Below are positions 1 through 7,429 of a DNA stretch of 62,538 bases, piece after piece. The notes beneath the pieces were generated by a model, which was not told where the DNA came from, did no database searches, and saw only the letters and a program-made list of their open reading frames with translations. Made by a program: the position numbers and the translations under genes. The DNA is from an uncultured Coriobacteriaceae bacterium (GTDB lineage Bacteria > Actinomycetota > Coriobacteriia > Coriobacteriales > Atopobiaceae). Every line of letters starts with the position of its first letter. The stretch's first letter is position 1. The stretch covers positions 1 through 62,538 of the forward strand of contig CADALE010000022.1 of NCBI GenBank assembly GCA_902788705.1. The letters are read 5' to 3'.

Positions 1-1
1 C

Positions 2-70
2 GACGACGGCGAGGGGAAGTACTACGATACGATCGACGGCAGGCGAAGGAGGCTTGGGCTGGCCGCATAG
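2..70 (+). CDS. C-terminal fragment of an unknown protein (cut by window edge)
   Basis: Frame 2 is open from the first base to a TAG at 68-70. It encodes 22 residues, including KYYDTIDGRRRRLGLAA at the end. The fragment is hydrophilic with a run of arginines and is too short to assign to a family. Only the lack of a stop and normal high-GC codon use support it, and no start lies in the window. Confidence 0.35.
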   Translation, partial: DDGEGKYYDTIDGRRRRLGLAA

Positions 71-164
71 CCGGTCCAAGAAATCGTCCGCACCCCCGTC
101 GAGCATTCTCAACCGCAAGGAGCGCGTGGAGTGGGACAGGAGAAGGCGCGAGGAGGGCATGGAA

Positions 165-460
165 TTACAAGTACGTCATCCCAAGGGTTTTGGAGGCCCC
201 AGAAACCGATGGGATGACAGGCGCGTCATGCCAACGACCTCGAAGGCAGACGATTGACGGTCTCGAATCGGCCCCTTGGTATGACAAGCCCGTCATGCCA
301 AGGGGCCAGACTGTGTGGCAGATCTGCCCTCCTCTGACATATTGTCCACGGTGCGCCGAGGCGTATGACAAATCTGTCCGTTCGGGAATCCGCTTGGGAT
401 GATGGGAACGCCATGCCAAACAGACAAGCTTGTCATGAGCGCATGACAGGAGCGTCATGC
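165..460. repeat. Cluster of imperfect palindromes, core ATGACA-n-GTCATGCCAA
   Basis: Several related palindromic units occur in about 300 bases. The clearest are at 210-234, 270-307, 394-419 and 442-459, with a half-like unit near 167-185 and weaker ones near 364-380 and 423-434. The unit at 270-307 is the best: 16-base arms (270-285 and 292-307) pair with one mismatch around a 6-base loop. The shared core is TTGG-ATGAC, 4-6 variable bases, then GTCAT-CCAA. Unit spacing is irregular, about 50-110 bases. The units could be repeated protein-binding sites or decayed REP-type elements. Confidence 0.55.
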
Positions 461-601
461 TTAGAAGAAGTGTTCATAAGAATCTTGGTGAAGAACCTCT
501 GAGCCATGAGGCCAATAAGGTGCGGCCTCCTTGAAGCCTCATGCACCTAATGGCGCTTTTATGCATGGCGCCCGACAGCCCTGCCGTTCGCCGATTCGCG
601 A

Positions 602-667
602 TTTGGTGCAAGCTGGGGGCCGAATTTGGTGCAAATATGGTGCAAACCAGCCGAGGCCTTGGTGCAA
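602..667. repeat. Four direct copies of TGGTGCAA next to tRNA-Val
   Basis: TGGTGCAA, usually preceded by T, occurs at 602-611, 625-634, 636-645 and 658-667. On the minus strand these read TTGCACCA, just beyond the tRNA-Val terminator. Short direct repeats beside a tRNA 3' end resemble the arm-type sites used by tyrosine integrases. No integrase or second tRNA end is visible, so this reading is an inference. Confidence 0.5.
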
Positions 668-673
668 GGAAAG

Positions 674-703
674 AAAAAAGGTCAGAGAACATAGCCTCTG
701 ACC
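674..703 (-). terminator. Rho-independent terminator of tRNA-Val
   Basis: On the minus strand a 9-base stem (AGGTCAGAG paired with CTCTGACCT) is followed by a run of six T. It lies just past the tRNA 3' end. Confidence 0.85.
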
Positions 704-713
704 TCATGTTTTC

Positions 714-788
714 TGGTGGGCGATGCTGGATTCGAACCAGCGACCCCATCCGTGTGAAGGATGTGCTCTACCCCTGAGCCAATCGCCC
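714..788 (-). tRNA. tRNA-Val(CAC)
   Basis: The minus strand gives a full cloverleaf of 75 nt. The acceptor stem is GGGCGAT paired with ATCGCCC. The anticodon loop is TTCACAC, so the anticodon is CAC (valine). The T arm reads GGTTCGAATCC, and the 3' CCA is encoded at 714-716. A promoter and a terminator flank it, so it is probably transcribed alone. Confidence 0.97.
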
Positions 789-800
789 GTGCAAGAAAGC

Positions 801-829
801 ATCTTAGCAGAACTGCGGCGCGCTGCAAA
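801..829 (-). promoter_or_regulatory. Promoter of tRNA-Val
   Basis: The minus strand has TTTGCA (824-829), a 17-base spacer and TAAGAT (801-806) preceded by TGC (extended -10). The start site would fall a few bases before the mature tRNA 5' end at 788. Confidence 0.7.
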
Positions 830-853
830 CGAGAATTCTTCCTATGTGTGCAT

Positions 854-892
854 GCGGTGTGCCCACGCGGTGTGCCCACGCGGTGTGCCCAC
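854..892. repeat. 13-base tandem repeat, three copies
   Basis: GCGGTGTGCCCAC is repeated exactly three times (854-866, 867-879, 880-892) between tRNA-Val and the small gene ending at 919. The perfect identity suggests recent slippage. Confidence 0.9.
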
Positions 893-918
893 GCAAAAGG
901 CAGCCGGCACCACCGCCG

Positions 919-1095
919 CTACAGGATGCGCCAGCGGTAGTTGTAGAACTTGTCGAGCGTGTACAGGTCGTCGTCGTGGCCATAACGGGCGATGATCTCG
1001 CGGTAGAGGCGCTCAAGCTGCTCCTTGTCGCCATACTTGCAGATGTGCTCGATCATCTCGCGGTACTCGTAGTACTGGTCCCGAGGAATGCTCAT
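919..1095 (-). CDS. Small acidic/aromatic protein of unknown function (58 aa)
   Basis: The protein is 58 residues, rich in Tyr, Arg, Glu and Asp, with segments such as YYEYREMIEHICKYGDK and RYGHDDDLYTLDKFYNYRW. It has no signal peptide or membrane segment and should be a soluble, largely helical cytoplasmic protein. I chose the ATG at 1095 because AGGAG sits about eight bases upstream; an open frame continues to 1119 without a better ribosome site. Codon use is typical of the window. No domain is recognised. The gene stands alone between tRNA-Val and a membrane protein gene. Confidence 0.7.
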   Translation of the reverse strand: MSIPRDQYYEYREMIEHICKYGDKEQLERLYREIIARYGHDDDLYTLDKFYNYRWRIL

Positions 1096-1253
1096 TGTCA
1101 ATACTCCTTCCCTATGCACGCTGTACTGACCTAATGCTGGCTTGAACTGAGGATACTCCCCGAATTGTCAATCCAGAGCAAGTCGGGCAGATGCTAAGAA
1201 TCCCCCGAACGGATGATGAAGTGGGCATGGGATGACGGGTGACACGAGCGCCA

Positions 1254-2795
1254 TTAACGCTCCCCACGGACTCTGGAAAGCGCGTCGTCAATCTGGTGCG
1301 CGTAGGTCTCCGGCTCGGCCAGAAAGGCGCGTCCACGCTCGAGCACGGAGATGGCAGCCGGCACGTCGTCCTCGGCCCTGAGGGTCTCGAACATGCGCCT
1401 CCCCTGCGCAAGCAGCGTGCCGTACGCAGCATACCCGGCCGAAATGGCAATGGGATACATTCGTCCCTTCACCCCACCGGGAACAAAGTCCTCCCCTGCC
1501 GTCCTATCCATCAGCTGGAACGTCTGCAGGGCCATGTACGCCTTGTTGGCGTCGGCCTCCTCAAGCGCCGAGCACATCATGATGTGCCCCATCATGGCAT
1601 AGGTAAAGGCGTTGTAGGGACCGTCGGCCAACAGGTTCGCGAAGTCGCTCCTGCGGTCCTGCGACCAGGCCACGTACCCCGCCCACACGCGTGACATGTT
1701 GGCAAGGTTCCTGATGGTGCCCAAATCACCTACGCCTCGCTCCGTCGCCCTCGCAAGCGCCTCGATGGCCTCCAATGCGTAGGCACCTCCCTCGTCGAGG
1801 TCGATGTCTCCCTCCTCAAGGCGCCAAGAGGCCATCAGGGTGAGCAGGTAGCCAAGGTTCTCGTAGTAGCTAGGCACGCTTTGCGCCTCTCCAGGCGCGA
1901 CGAGCTGGTCGCGTACCGTGACCATGTCCACGAACGCCGCCCTCATGGCATCCGTGTCGCGAGCCTGGCGCGCATCGAGGTAGCGGGCGATCACGTGCTC
2001 ACATTGCTCTACCAGCTCCTCCGGTGCAGGCACCTGAGGCTGAGGTTTGGCAGGCACCCTCTGCCCCTTTCGTATGGACGTCTTCGTGTTCTCATGCGTG
2101 ACGCTGCGTTCGGAGGACGCCCCAACTACAGCGTCGTCGCTGTCGAACGCGCCATCCGAAGGCGGTACGTAGCCGCCACCGGAAGTACCTACGGAGGTCC
2201 GCTTCTGGCCATTCGCCTCGGGATGCGACGGTCCCTCGACGCGCTCAACCAGCCCACACAGATACCAGCCCGATACGGCCGCAGTGACAAGCGCCTGAAT
2301 CGTGGCAATCACGAAGATGGATACGAAGTCGTTGTGCCAGCGAGACGTGGCAGCGATTATGGCGTAGGCAACGAGTGCGACGATACTCAGCATCAGTAAG
2401 GCGAGTGCTGCCCTTGCACGACGGTCTCCAGCCCACCCCTCAGGCATGCGAAGGTACGAATGGGCTTGCAGCCCGCCTTCGGTCGAGCGGGCCTGGCCTC
2501 TTTGGCGAGCCTCACCATACGAAGCCGCCATGTGACGTGCGGCGAGGGCGCCCAAAAGGGCAAAGGGAAGCACCTGCGCCAGTACGATACCAGCGCTCGG
2601 AAGCATGGCAATTGCCAGCCCTGCGGTCCACCAGACGAACGAGCCGCACATGCACGTAAGCAAGAGCAGGGCAAACGCAGGCGCGAGGCGCAGCCAACGC
2701 CCGCCCATGTTCGTTCCGCGAAGCGCCGCAAGCACCGTGAAGAACGCAGATGCAGCGGTCATGAGCAGGAAGAAGATCGTGGTGATGGTAACCAT
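1254..2795 (-). CDS. Membrane protein with C-terminal helical domain, unknown function
   Basis: This 513-residue protein has about five hydrophobic segments in its first 190 residues: one at the N-terminus, two close together near 33-80 and two near 125-180. A polar linker with many Ser, Lys and Pro follows (about 190-260). The last 250 residues form a soluble, strongly helical region with Ala-rich helices of the kind seen in TPR-like solenoids. The ATG at 2795 has GAGGGG upstream; a longer frame from 2834 lacks a ribosome site. I do not recognise the family. It is transcribed away from the tRNA-Ala terminator and looks monocistronic. Confidence 0.7.
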   Translation of the reverse strand: MVTITTIFFLLMTAASAFFTVLAALRGTNMGGRWLRLAPAFALLLLTCMCGSFVWWTAGLAIAMLPSAGIVLAQVLPFALLGALAARHMAASYGEARQRGQARSTEGGLQAHSYLRMPEGWAGDRRARAALALLMLSIVALVAYAIIAATSRWHNDFVSIFVIATIQALVTAAVSGWYLCGLVERVEGPSHPEANGQKRTSVGTSGGGYVPPSDGAFDSDDAVVGASSERSVTHENTKTSIRKGQRVPAKPQPQVPAPEELVEQCEHVIARYLDARQARDTDAMRAAFVDMVTVRDQLVAPGEAQSVPSYYENLGYLLTLMASWRLEEGDIDLDEGGAYALEAIEALARATERGVGDLGTIRNLANMSRVWAGYVAWSQDRRSDFANLLADGPYNAFTYAMMGHIMMCSALEEADANKAYMALQTFQLMDRTAGEDFVPGGVKGRMYPIAISAGYAAYGTLLAQGRRMFETLRAEDDVPAAISVLERGRAFLAEPETYAHQIDDALSRVRGER

Positions 2796-2877
2796 CGTTT
2801 GGCCCCTCGTTCGTATTTGGAGGCTTGGAAGCACAGGCAGACGTGCCGTCAGCCCCTTGCAACATGGGCAGATATAC

Positions 2878-2908
2878 CAAAAGAGCGACGAGGTTCTCTC
2901 GTCGCTCC
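2878..2908 (-). terminator. Terminator of tRNA-Ala
   Basis: A minus-strand hairpin, AGCGACGAG paired with CTCGTCGCT around a short loop, is followed by TTTTGG. It sits directly behind the tRNA CCA. Confidence 0.75.
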
Positions 2909-2916
2909 GAAGGTTT

Positions 2917-2992
2917 TGGTGGAGATAAGGGGGATCGAACCCCTGACCTCATGACTGCCAGTCATGCGCTCTCCCAGCTGAGCTATATCCCC
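2917..2992 (-). tRNA. tRNA-Ala(GGC)
   Basis: A full cloverleaf of 76 nt lies on the minus strand. GGGGATA pairs with TATCTCC with one G-U pair. The anticodon stem is CATGA/TCATG and the loop CTGGCAG, so the anticodon is GGC (alanine). The T arm is GGTTCGATCC, and CCA is encoded at 2917-2919. Confidence 0.97.
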
Positions 2993-3011
2993 TTGGGTTG
3001 GTGCGGGAATT

Positions 3012-3039
3012 ACTATACCAGACTCAAATTCTCGGTCAA
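3012..3039 (-). promoter_or_regulatory. Promoter of tRNA-Ala
   Basis: The minus strand has TTGACC (3034-3039), 16 bases, then TATAGT (3012-3017), about 20 bases before the tRNA 5' end at 2992. Confidence 0.8.
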
Positions 3040-3143
3040 GTACTTTTTTTGAGCGACTACACTTGTGTGTGGAATTTGATGAACGATCGGCCGTCAACGC
3101 CAGGTATGGTGCGTCGGACCAACTGCCAAACGATTGGACACAC

Positions 3144-3521
3144 ATGAACAAGCTGGGCAAGAACCTCAAGCTCTCGTGCATCGCCTGCCTCTTTGTCGGC
3201 CTCGCCGCCATCGTGGTGGGCATCGTCGCCGGCATCCAGGAGCTCTTTGACGTGGACGCCCTTGCCACCATCGTCTGTGGATTAGGGGCCACTCCCGCCG
3301 GCGCCAAGGCCTCGCGCCTTGCCAACGTGCCCAACAACGCCTCCAAGGTGCGCACTATCTCGCTCATCGTGCTTGTGGCCACCATCGCGTTTGGGGTCGT
3401 GGCCTACCTGATGGGCAATCCCACTCCCCTGCAGCTGGGTGCCCTTGCGCTTGTTGCCGTGGCTTCGCTTGCCATGCTGGTGTTTTCGCATCGCATAGTG
3501 AAGGACCTCGAGCGCGTCTAG
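3144..3521 (+). CDS. Small four-helix membrane protein, unknown function (125 aa)
   Basis: The protein has a short basic N-terminus (MNKLGKNLKLS) and four hydrophobic segments of about 20 residues, with a short polar loop in the middle. That pattern fits a small integral membrane protein with both ends inside. I chose the ATG at 3144 because the hydrophobic segment starts soon after it; the open frame continues upstream to a TTG at 3063 with no membrane-like sequence. The ribosome site is weak. It is one of few plus-strand genes here, divergent from tRNA-Ala and followed by a strong terminator. No family is recognised. Confidence 0.65.
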   Translation: MNKLGKNLKLSCIACLFVGLAAIVVGIVAGIQELFDVDALATIVCGLGATPAGAKASRLANVPNNASKVRTISLIVLVATIAFGVVAYLMGNPTPLQLGALALVAVASLAMLVFSHRIVKDLERV

Positions 3522-3559
3522 CGCCCGTCATCGCTTCACCACAATCAAATCTGCCTCGA

Positions 3560-3590
3560 GCCCCTTTCGGCCTGTACCGAAAGGGGCTTT
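3560..3590 (+). terminator. Strong hairpin terminator between convergent genes
   Basis: GCCCCTTTCGG pairs perfectly with CCGAAAGGGGC across a 6-base loop and is followed by TTTCTCT. It ends the plus-strand membrane gene and faces the 3' end of the yhhN-like gene. Confidence 0.8.
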
Positions 3591-3594
3591 CTCT

Positions 3595-4278
3595 CTACAC
3601 CAGCTGCAGGCTTAGCGCGATGAGCAGCTGCCCCACGTAGTACAGCATGAGGTTGGACACGCGCCATGTGAAGCGCTGCGTAGGCCCAAACGTGTTGAGG
3701 ATAAGGATCACGTCGCTTGCCAGAAACAGAAGCGCGCCAGCCACGAACATGGCGGCATGCGCGCTTGGCTGCGTAAGCAGGGCACCCACGGCAACGCTGT
3801 TCATCACCGTGATGGCGCCGATGTAGAACACGCCAAAGACCTTGAATGCCAGGGCAGCCTCGATGCGCTGCAGGATCCAGTACATGAGGGCCCCGGTAAG
3901 CACCAACCCGATGCCCATGTAGAGGTACGGCATGGCGCACCTGCGCAGAAGCGCGACAAGGTAGGCCACGTGCCCCAGGAGAAACACGAGGATTCCCACC
4001 AGAAAGGCCGCCCTGCCCTTGGCGCCCTCGAAGACGTAGCGCAGGTTGAGAACCACGTCGGCCACAGCCCCTATCACAAGGCCCACGCAGATGGTGACCA
4101 GGTATTCGATGTTGCTGGCATCCCCCGAGCGCAGCATGCCCAGGATGCCAAGCAAGACGAAGCAGACCGACGCCGCCCCCTTGATGACGTCGGCCATCAC
4201 GTAGCGCTCGGCGCGCTCGACCATGATGAACCAGGCAGCCAGCCCGAGGCACACAGGACAGATCCAGAGGTACTGCAT
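3595..4278 (-). CDS. YhhN-family membrane protein (lysoplasmalogenase-like)
   Basis: This 227-residue protein is almost wholly hydrophobic, with about eight membrane segments. It matches the YhhN/TMEM86 family in length and pattern, including the acidic VADVVLN segment in an early helix and LASDVILILN in a late one. Characterised eukaryotic members cleave the vinyl ether bond of lysoplasmalogen; the role of bacterial members is less clear. Plasmalogens occur in some anaerobic actinobacteria, which would suit this function, but that is inference. The ATG at 4278 has GGGAG upstream. The gene follows proS but is separated from it by a terminator. Confidence 0.75.
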   Translation of the reverse strand: MQYLWICPVCLGLAAWFIMVERAERYVMADVIKGAASVCFVLLGILGMLRSGDASNIEYLVTICVGLVIGAVADVVLNLRYVFEGAKGRAAFLVGILVFLLGHVAYLVALLRRCAMPYLYMGIGLVLTGALMYWILQRIEAALAFKVFGVFYIGAITVMNSVAVGALLTQPSAHAAMFVAGALLFLASDVILILNTFGPTQRFTWRVSNLMLYYVGQLLIALSLQLV

Positions 4279-4376
4279 CGCTCGCTCCCTTCCTCGCCAT
4301 ACTCACATGGTACGAGCGAGGGGGCATCTTTCGCCATAGCGTCTCCACGAGTGGCGTACCGGCAGCGCAACCGAAC

Positions 4377-4417
4377 AAAAAACGGGCGGACGCGACCAGC
4401 CCGGCCACGTCCGCCCG
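4377..4417 (-). terminator. Terminator after proS
   Basis: Minus strand: CGGGCGGACG and CGTCCGCCCG form a 10-base stem, followed by TTTTTTG. It closes the long transcription run that ends with proS. Confidence 0.85.
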
Positions 4418-4439
4418 CAAGAGACCTGTGGTTGTTGCT

Positions 4440-6152
4440 TTACAGGCGCTGCGCGGCGACCTTCTCGGCCAGATACGCGACGACCTGATCGATGGCCACC
4501 TCGGTACGCTCACCCGTGGCACGGTCCTTCACCTCGACGTTGCCGTTCTTCACGGCGCGCTTGCCACACACCACCTGATAGGGATAGCCCATGAGGTCGG
4601 CATCGGCAAACTTCACGCCCGGGCGCTCCTTGCGATCGTCAACGACCACCTCGACGCCTGCCTCGACGAGGCCCTTGGCCACGCGCTCGGCAGCGGGCCA
4701 CACCAGGTCGTCGTTCACGTCCAGGGGCACCACCTCAACCTCGAAGGGCGCCACGCACACCGGCCAGATGATTCCCTGGTCGTCGTGATGCTGCTCGACC
4801 ACGGCAGCCAGCGTGCGGCTCACGCCGATGCCATAGCAGCCCATCTGGAAGGGACGCTCGACGCCGTTCTCGTCGGCGAAGGTGGCGCCCATGGCCTCGG
4901 AGTACTTGGTGCCCAGCTGGAACACCTGCGAGACCTCGATGCCGCGCGCGCTCTTGAGCGGGGCGCCGCACTTGGGGCAGCGGTCGCCCTCCTTGGCCGA
5001 GGCAAGGTCCAGCCACTCGTCAACCTCGAAGTCGCGTCCCGGGCGGGCACCCTTGATGTGCCAGCCAGCCTCGTTGGCGCCAACCAGCCAGCTCTGGGAG
5101 TCCCTGAGCGCGATGTCGGCCACCACACGTACGCGCTTGTCGGCGCCAATCGGGCCCATGTAGCCCTTCACGAGGCCGTATGCTGCCATCTGCTCCTCGT
5201 CCATGGCGTCGTAGTGCCCAAAGGCGTGCTCGGCCTTCACCTCGTTGAGTTCGTGGTCGCCGGGCAGCAGGCAGAGCACCGGCGTGCCGTCCTCGGCGAT
5301 GATGGCGAAGCTCTTGCGGCAGGCCTTCTCGCTCACGCCCAGGAAGGCCGCCAGAGCGGCGATGCTGCCCTCGCACGGCGTCTCGATGCGCTCGCACTCG
5401 GCGCCGGGACCCTCCTCGACGTCGATGCCCACGCAAGCAGCCTCGACGTCGGCCGCATAGCCACAGTCGCACCACACGAGCGCAGCCTCGCCGGCCTCGG
5501 CAAGGGCCATGTACTCCACGGAGGTGTCGCCGCCAATCTGGCCGGAGTCGGCAACCACCGGCAAGGCGTGAAGCCCGCAGCGCTCGCAGATGCGCGCGTA
5601 GGCGGCCTTCTGGTCCTCGTAGCTGGCCTGCATGCCCTCGACGGTGGCATCGAAGCTGTAGGCGTCCTTCATGATGAACTCGCGGCCGCGCATGAGGCCG
5701 AAGCGCGGGCGCATCTCGTCGCGGAACTTGTCCTGAATCTGGTACAGCGTCACCGGCAGCTGACGATAGCTGCGCAGCTCGTTCTTGACGAGGTCGACGA
5801 AGGTCTCCTCGTGGGTGGGGCCTACCACGAAGTCACGGTCATGTCGGTCGTGAAGGCGCAGCAGCTCGGGGCCATACACGTCCCAGCGGCCCGACTCCTG
5901 CCAGATCTCAGCGGGGACGATCATGGGCACCAGCATCTCCTGGGCACCGATGGCCTCCATCTCCTCGCGGATCACGGCCTCAATCTTAAGCAGCGACCGC
6001 CAGGCAAGCGGCAGGTAGCTGTAGAGGCCAGCCGCCGTCTTGCGGATCATGCCGGCGCGCAGCAGCAGGCGATGGCTGGCGAGCTCGGCCTCGGCAGGGT
6101 CCTCCTTCAGCGTGGGGGCATAGAGAGACGACATCCTCATGTATGACTTCAT
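4440..6152 (-). CDS. proS: Prolyl-tRNA synthetase
   Basis: This class II aminoacyl-tRNA synthetase charges tRNA-Pro in the cytoplasm. At 570 residues it has the usual length of the bacterial type with an inserted editing domain. Visible landmarks are GPTHEE (111-116), motif 2 (FRDEMRPRFGLMRGREF, 143-159), MKDAYSF (161-167), a Cys-containing insertion around 225-405 and motif 3 (GCYGIGVSRT, about 444). An anticodon-binding domain ends the protein. The ATG at 6152 has AAAGGA upstream. It follows ispG across an inverted-repeat region and has its own extended -10 element, so it is probably transcribed separately. Confidence 0.97.
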   Translation of the reverse strand: MKSYMRMSSLYAPTLKEDPAEAELASHRLLLRAGMIRKTAAGLYSYLPLAWRSLLKIEAVIREEMEAIGAQEMLVPMIVPAEIWQESGRWDVYGPELLRLHDRHDRDFVVGPTHEETFVDLVKNELRSYRQLPVTLYQIQDKFRDEMRPRFGLMRGREFIMKDAYSFDATVEGMQASYEDQKAAYARICERCGLHALPVVADSGQIGGDTSVEYMALAEAGEAALVWCDCGYAADVEAACVGIDVEEGPGAECERIETPCEGSIAALAAFLGVSEKACRKSFAIIAEDGTPVLCLLPGDHELNEVKAEHAFGHYDAMDEEQMAAYGLVKGYMGPIGADKRVRVVADIALRDSQSWLVGANEAGWHIKGARPGRDFEVDEWLDLASAKEGDRCPKCGAPLKSARGIEVSQVFQLGTKYSEAMGATFADENGVERPFQMGCYGIGVSRTLAAVVEQHHDDQGIIWPVCVAPFEVEVVPLDVNDDLVWPAAERVAKGLVEAGVEVVVDDRKERPGVKFADADLMGYPYQVVCGKRAVKNGNVEVKDRATGERTEVAIDQVVAYLAEKVAAQRL

Positions 6153-6192
6153 GCGTTGGTCCTTTCGTGCACGCGTTGACGCTCGACGTTCG

Positions 6193-6201
6193 ATTCTAGC
6201 A
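6193..6201 (-). promoter_or_regulatory. Extended -10 element upstream of proS
   Basis: The minus strand reads TGCTAGAAT, matching an extended -10 box, 41 bases before the proS start codon. The same nine bases precede pyrH. No good -35 is seen. Confidence 0.5.
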
Positions 6202-6238
6202 GTTAGGGACGGGACAGGTGGATGTGCGCGGACAACGC

Positions 6239-6322
6239 GGACAATGGGGACGTAGCACTTTGTCCGCGGGGACGGGACAAAGTGCTACGTCCCCATTGTC
6301 CGTCCTACGTCCCCATTGTCCG
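6239..6322. repeat. Dispersed 27-base repeat, two copies as a perfect inverted repeat plus a partial copy
   Basis: Bases 6239-6265 and 6275-6301 are exact reverse complements, 27 bases each, with nine bases between. A truncated third copy follows at 6302-6322. The unit begins GGACAATGGGGACG and ends CACTTTGTCC. The same 27 bases recur at 41481-41507 and 62385-62411. A transcript of this region would form a very stable hairpin between ispG and proS. Confidence 0.9.
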
Positions 6323-6333
6323 TCTTTTCTTGC

Positions 6334-7422
6334 TTAGGCGCCGTAACGTGCCTTGATCTCGGCAAAGAGCTCGTCCACGAGCTGTTCCTCGCTCACCTTG
6401 CGCAGTGGCTCACCGTTGGCGAAGATGACGCCCACTCCCCGGCCGCAGGCAATGCCCAGGTCGGCGTCGCGCGCCTCGCCGGGGCCATTTACCACGCAGC
6501 CCATCACGGCCACGCTGATGGGGGCCCGCACGTCGCGCAGGCGACGCTCGACCTCCTCGGCCATGGCGATGAGGTTCACCTGGGTGCGGCCACAAGTGGG
6601 GCAGCTTACCAGCTCGGGGCGCAGGCGTCGCATGCCCATGGCGGCAAGCAGCTCCCATGCCACGTCAACTTCCTCGACAGGGTCGGCCGTAAGCGACAGG
6701 CGCATCGTGTCGCCGATGCCGTCGGCCAGAAGCGTGCCGACTGCCGCACAGTTCTTCACGGTGCCTTGGCGCAAGGTGCCCGCCTCCGTCACGCCTACAT
6801 GCAGCGGATAGCTTGGCAGCTCGCGCGAGAGGCGTCGGTACGTCTCGATGGTGACCGGAACCGAGTGCGCCTTGGCCGAGAGCACGATGTCGGAGAAGCC
6901 GCGCTCCTCGAAGTGCGCCACGAACGACGCGCAGGACGCAACCAGCTTCTCGGGCAGGGTGAGGTCGGCACGCTCGGCAACCTGCGGGTCAAGCGACCCG
7001 GCGTTGACGCCGATGCGAATGGGGATGCCCTCCTGGCCCGCCGCGTCGATGACCGCGTCCACCCGCTCGAACGACCCCACGTTGCCGGGGTTGATGCGCA
7101 ACCCCGCGGCACCGCGGTGCGCCGCCTCGATGGCGAGGCGATGGTCGAAGTGGATGTCGGCAATCACGGGAAGCGGGCTGTCCTTGCAGATGGCCTCGAA
7201 CCCGTCCAGCGCCGATGCCGCCGGCACGGCAACGCGGATGATCTCGCAGCCTGCGGCGGCAAGGCGGCCGATCTGCGCGAGCGTGGCCTGCGGGTCGTCG
7301 GTCTTGGTGGTGCACATCGACTGCACCGAAACGGGGGCCCCGCCGCCCACGGCAACGTTGCCCACCATCACCTGGCGGGTGAGCTGGCGCGCAACGGGCG
7401 CGCCTCCAAGCTGTGACGTCAT
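6334..7422 (-). CDS. ispG: 4-hydroxy-3-methylbut-2-enyl diphosphate synthase (flavodoxin/ferredoxin)
   Basis: IspG (GcpE) makes HMBPP from methylerythritol cyclodiphosphate in the MEP isoprenoid pathway, using a 4Fe-4S cluster. The protein is 362 residues, the usual bacterial length. It has the N-terminal barrel (VQSMCTTKTDDP, NPGNVG) and C-terminal cluster cysteines in CPTCGRTQ and CVVNGPGEA. I chose the ATG at 7422, with TAGGA five bases upstream; an alternative TTG lies at 7437. It follows rseP by a few bases, in a run with dxr, uppS and cdsA that links isoprenoid and envelope lipid synthesis. Confidence 0.95.
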   Translation of the reverse strand: MTSQLGGAPVARQLTRQVMVGNVAVGGGAPVSVQSMCTTKTDDPQATLAQIGRLAAAGCEIIRVAVPAASALDGFEAICKDSPLPVIADIHFDHRLAIEAAHRGAAGLRINPGNVGSFERVDAVIDAAGQEGIPIRIGVNAGSLDPQVAERADLTLPEKLVASCASFVAHFEERGFSDIVLSAKAHSVPVTIETYRRLSRELPSYPLHVGVTEAGTLRQGTVKNCAAVGTLLADGIGDTMRLSLTADPVEEVDVAWELLAAMGMRRLRPELVSCPTCGRTQVNLIAMAEEVERRLRDVRAPISVAVMGCVVNGPGEARDADLGIACGRGVGVIFANGEPLRKVSEEQLVDELFAEIKARYGA

Positions 7423-7429
7423 GAGAATC

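Larger units (their letters stand above)
71..713. other. Non-coding stretch with palindromes and short repeats
   Basis: No convincing gene was found in this 640-base stretch. Short open frames exist on both strands, but they run through the palindromes or the tRNA and resemble no protein. The left half holds a cluster of ATGAC...GTCAT palindromes. The right half holds four copies of a TGGTGCAA repeat, then the tRNA-Val terminator. An 8-base inverted repeat (CATGAGGC at 505-512, GCCTCATG at 536-543) lies between them. The position beside a tRNA 3' end suits an old integration site, but no integrase is present. Confidence 0.6.

Noticed and set aside
165..460. Possible CRISPR array in the palindrome cluster
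   Set aside because: Repeat lengths and spacing are irregular, units diverge, and no cas genes are present.
4428..6146. 572-codon open frame on the plus strand opposite proS
   Set aside because: It is the mirror of a clear synthetase gene. The protein is His/Ala/Leu-rich with no family pattern, an artefact of GC-rich codon use.
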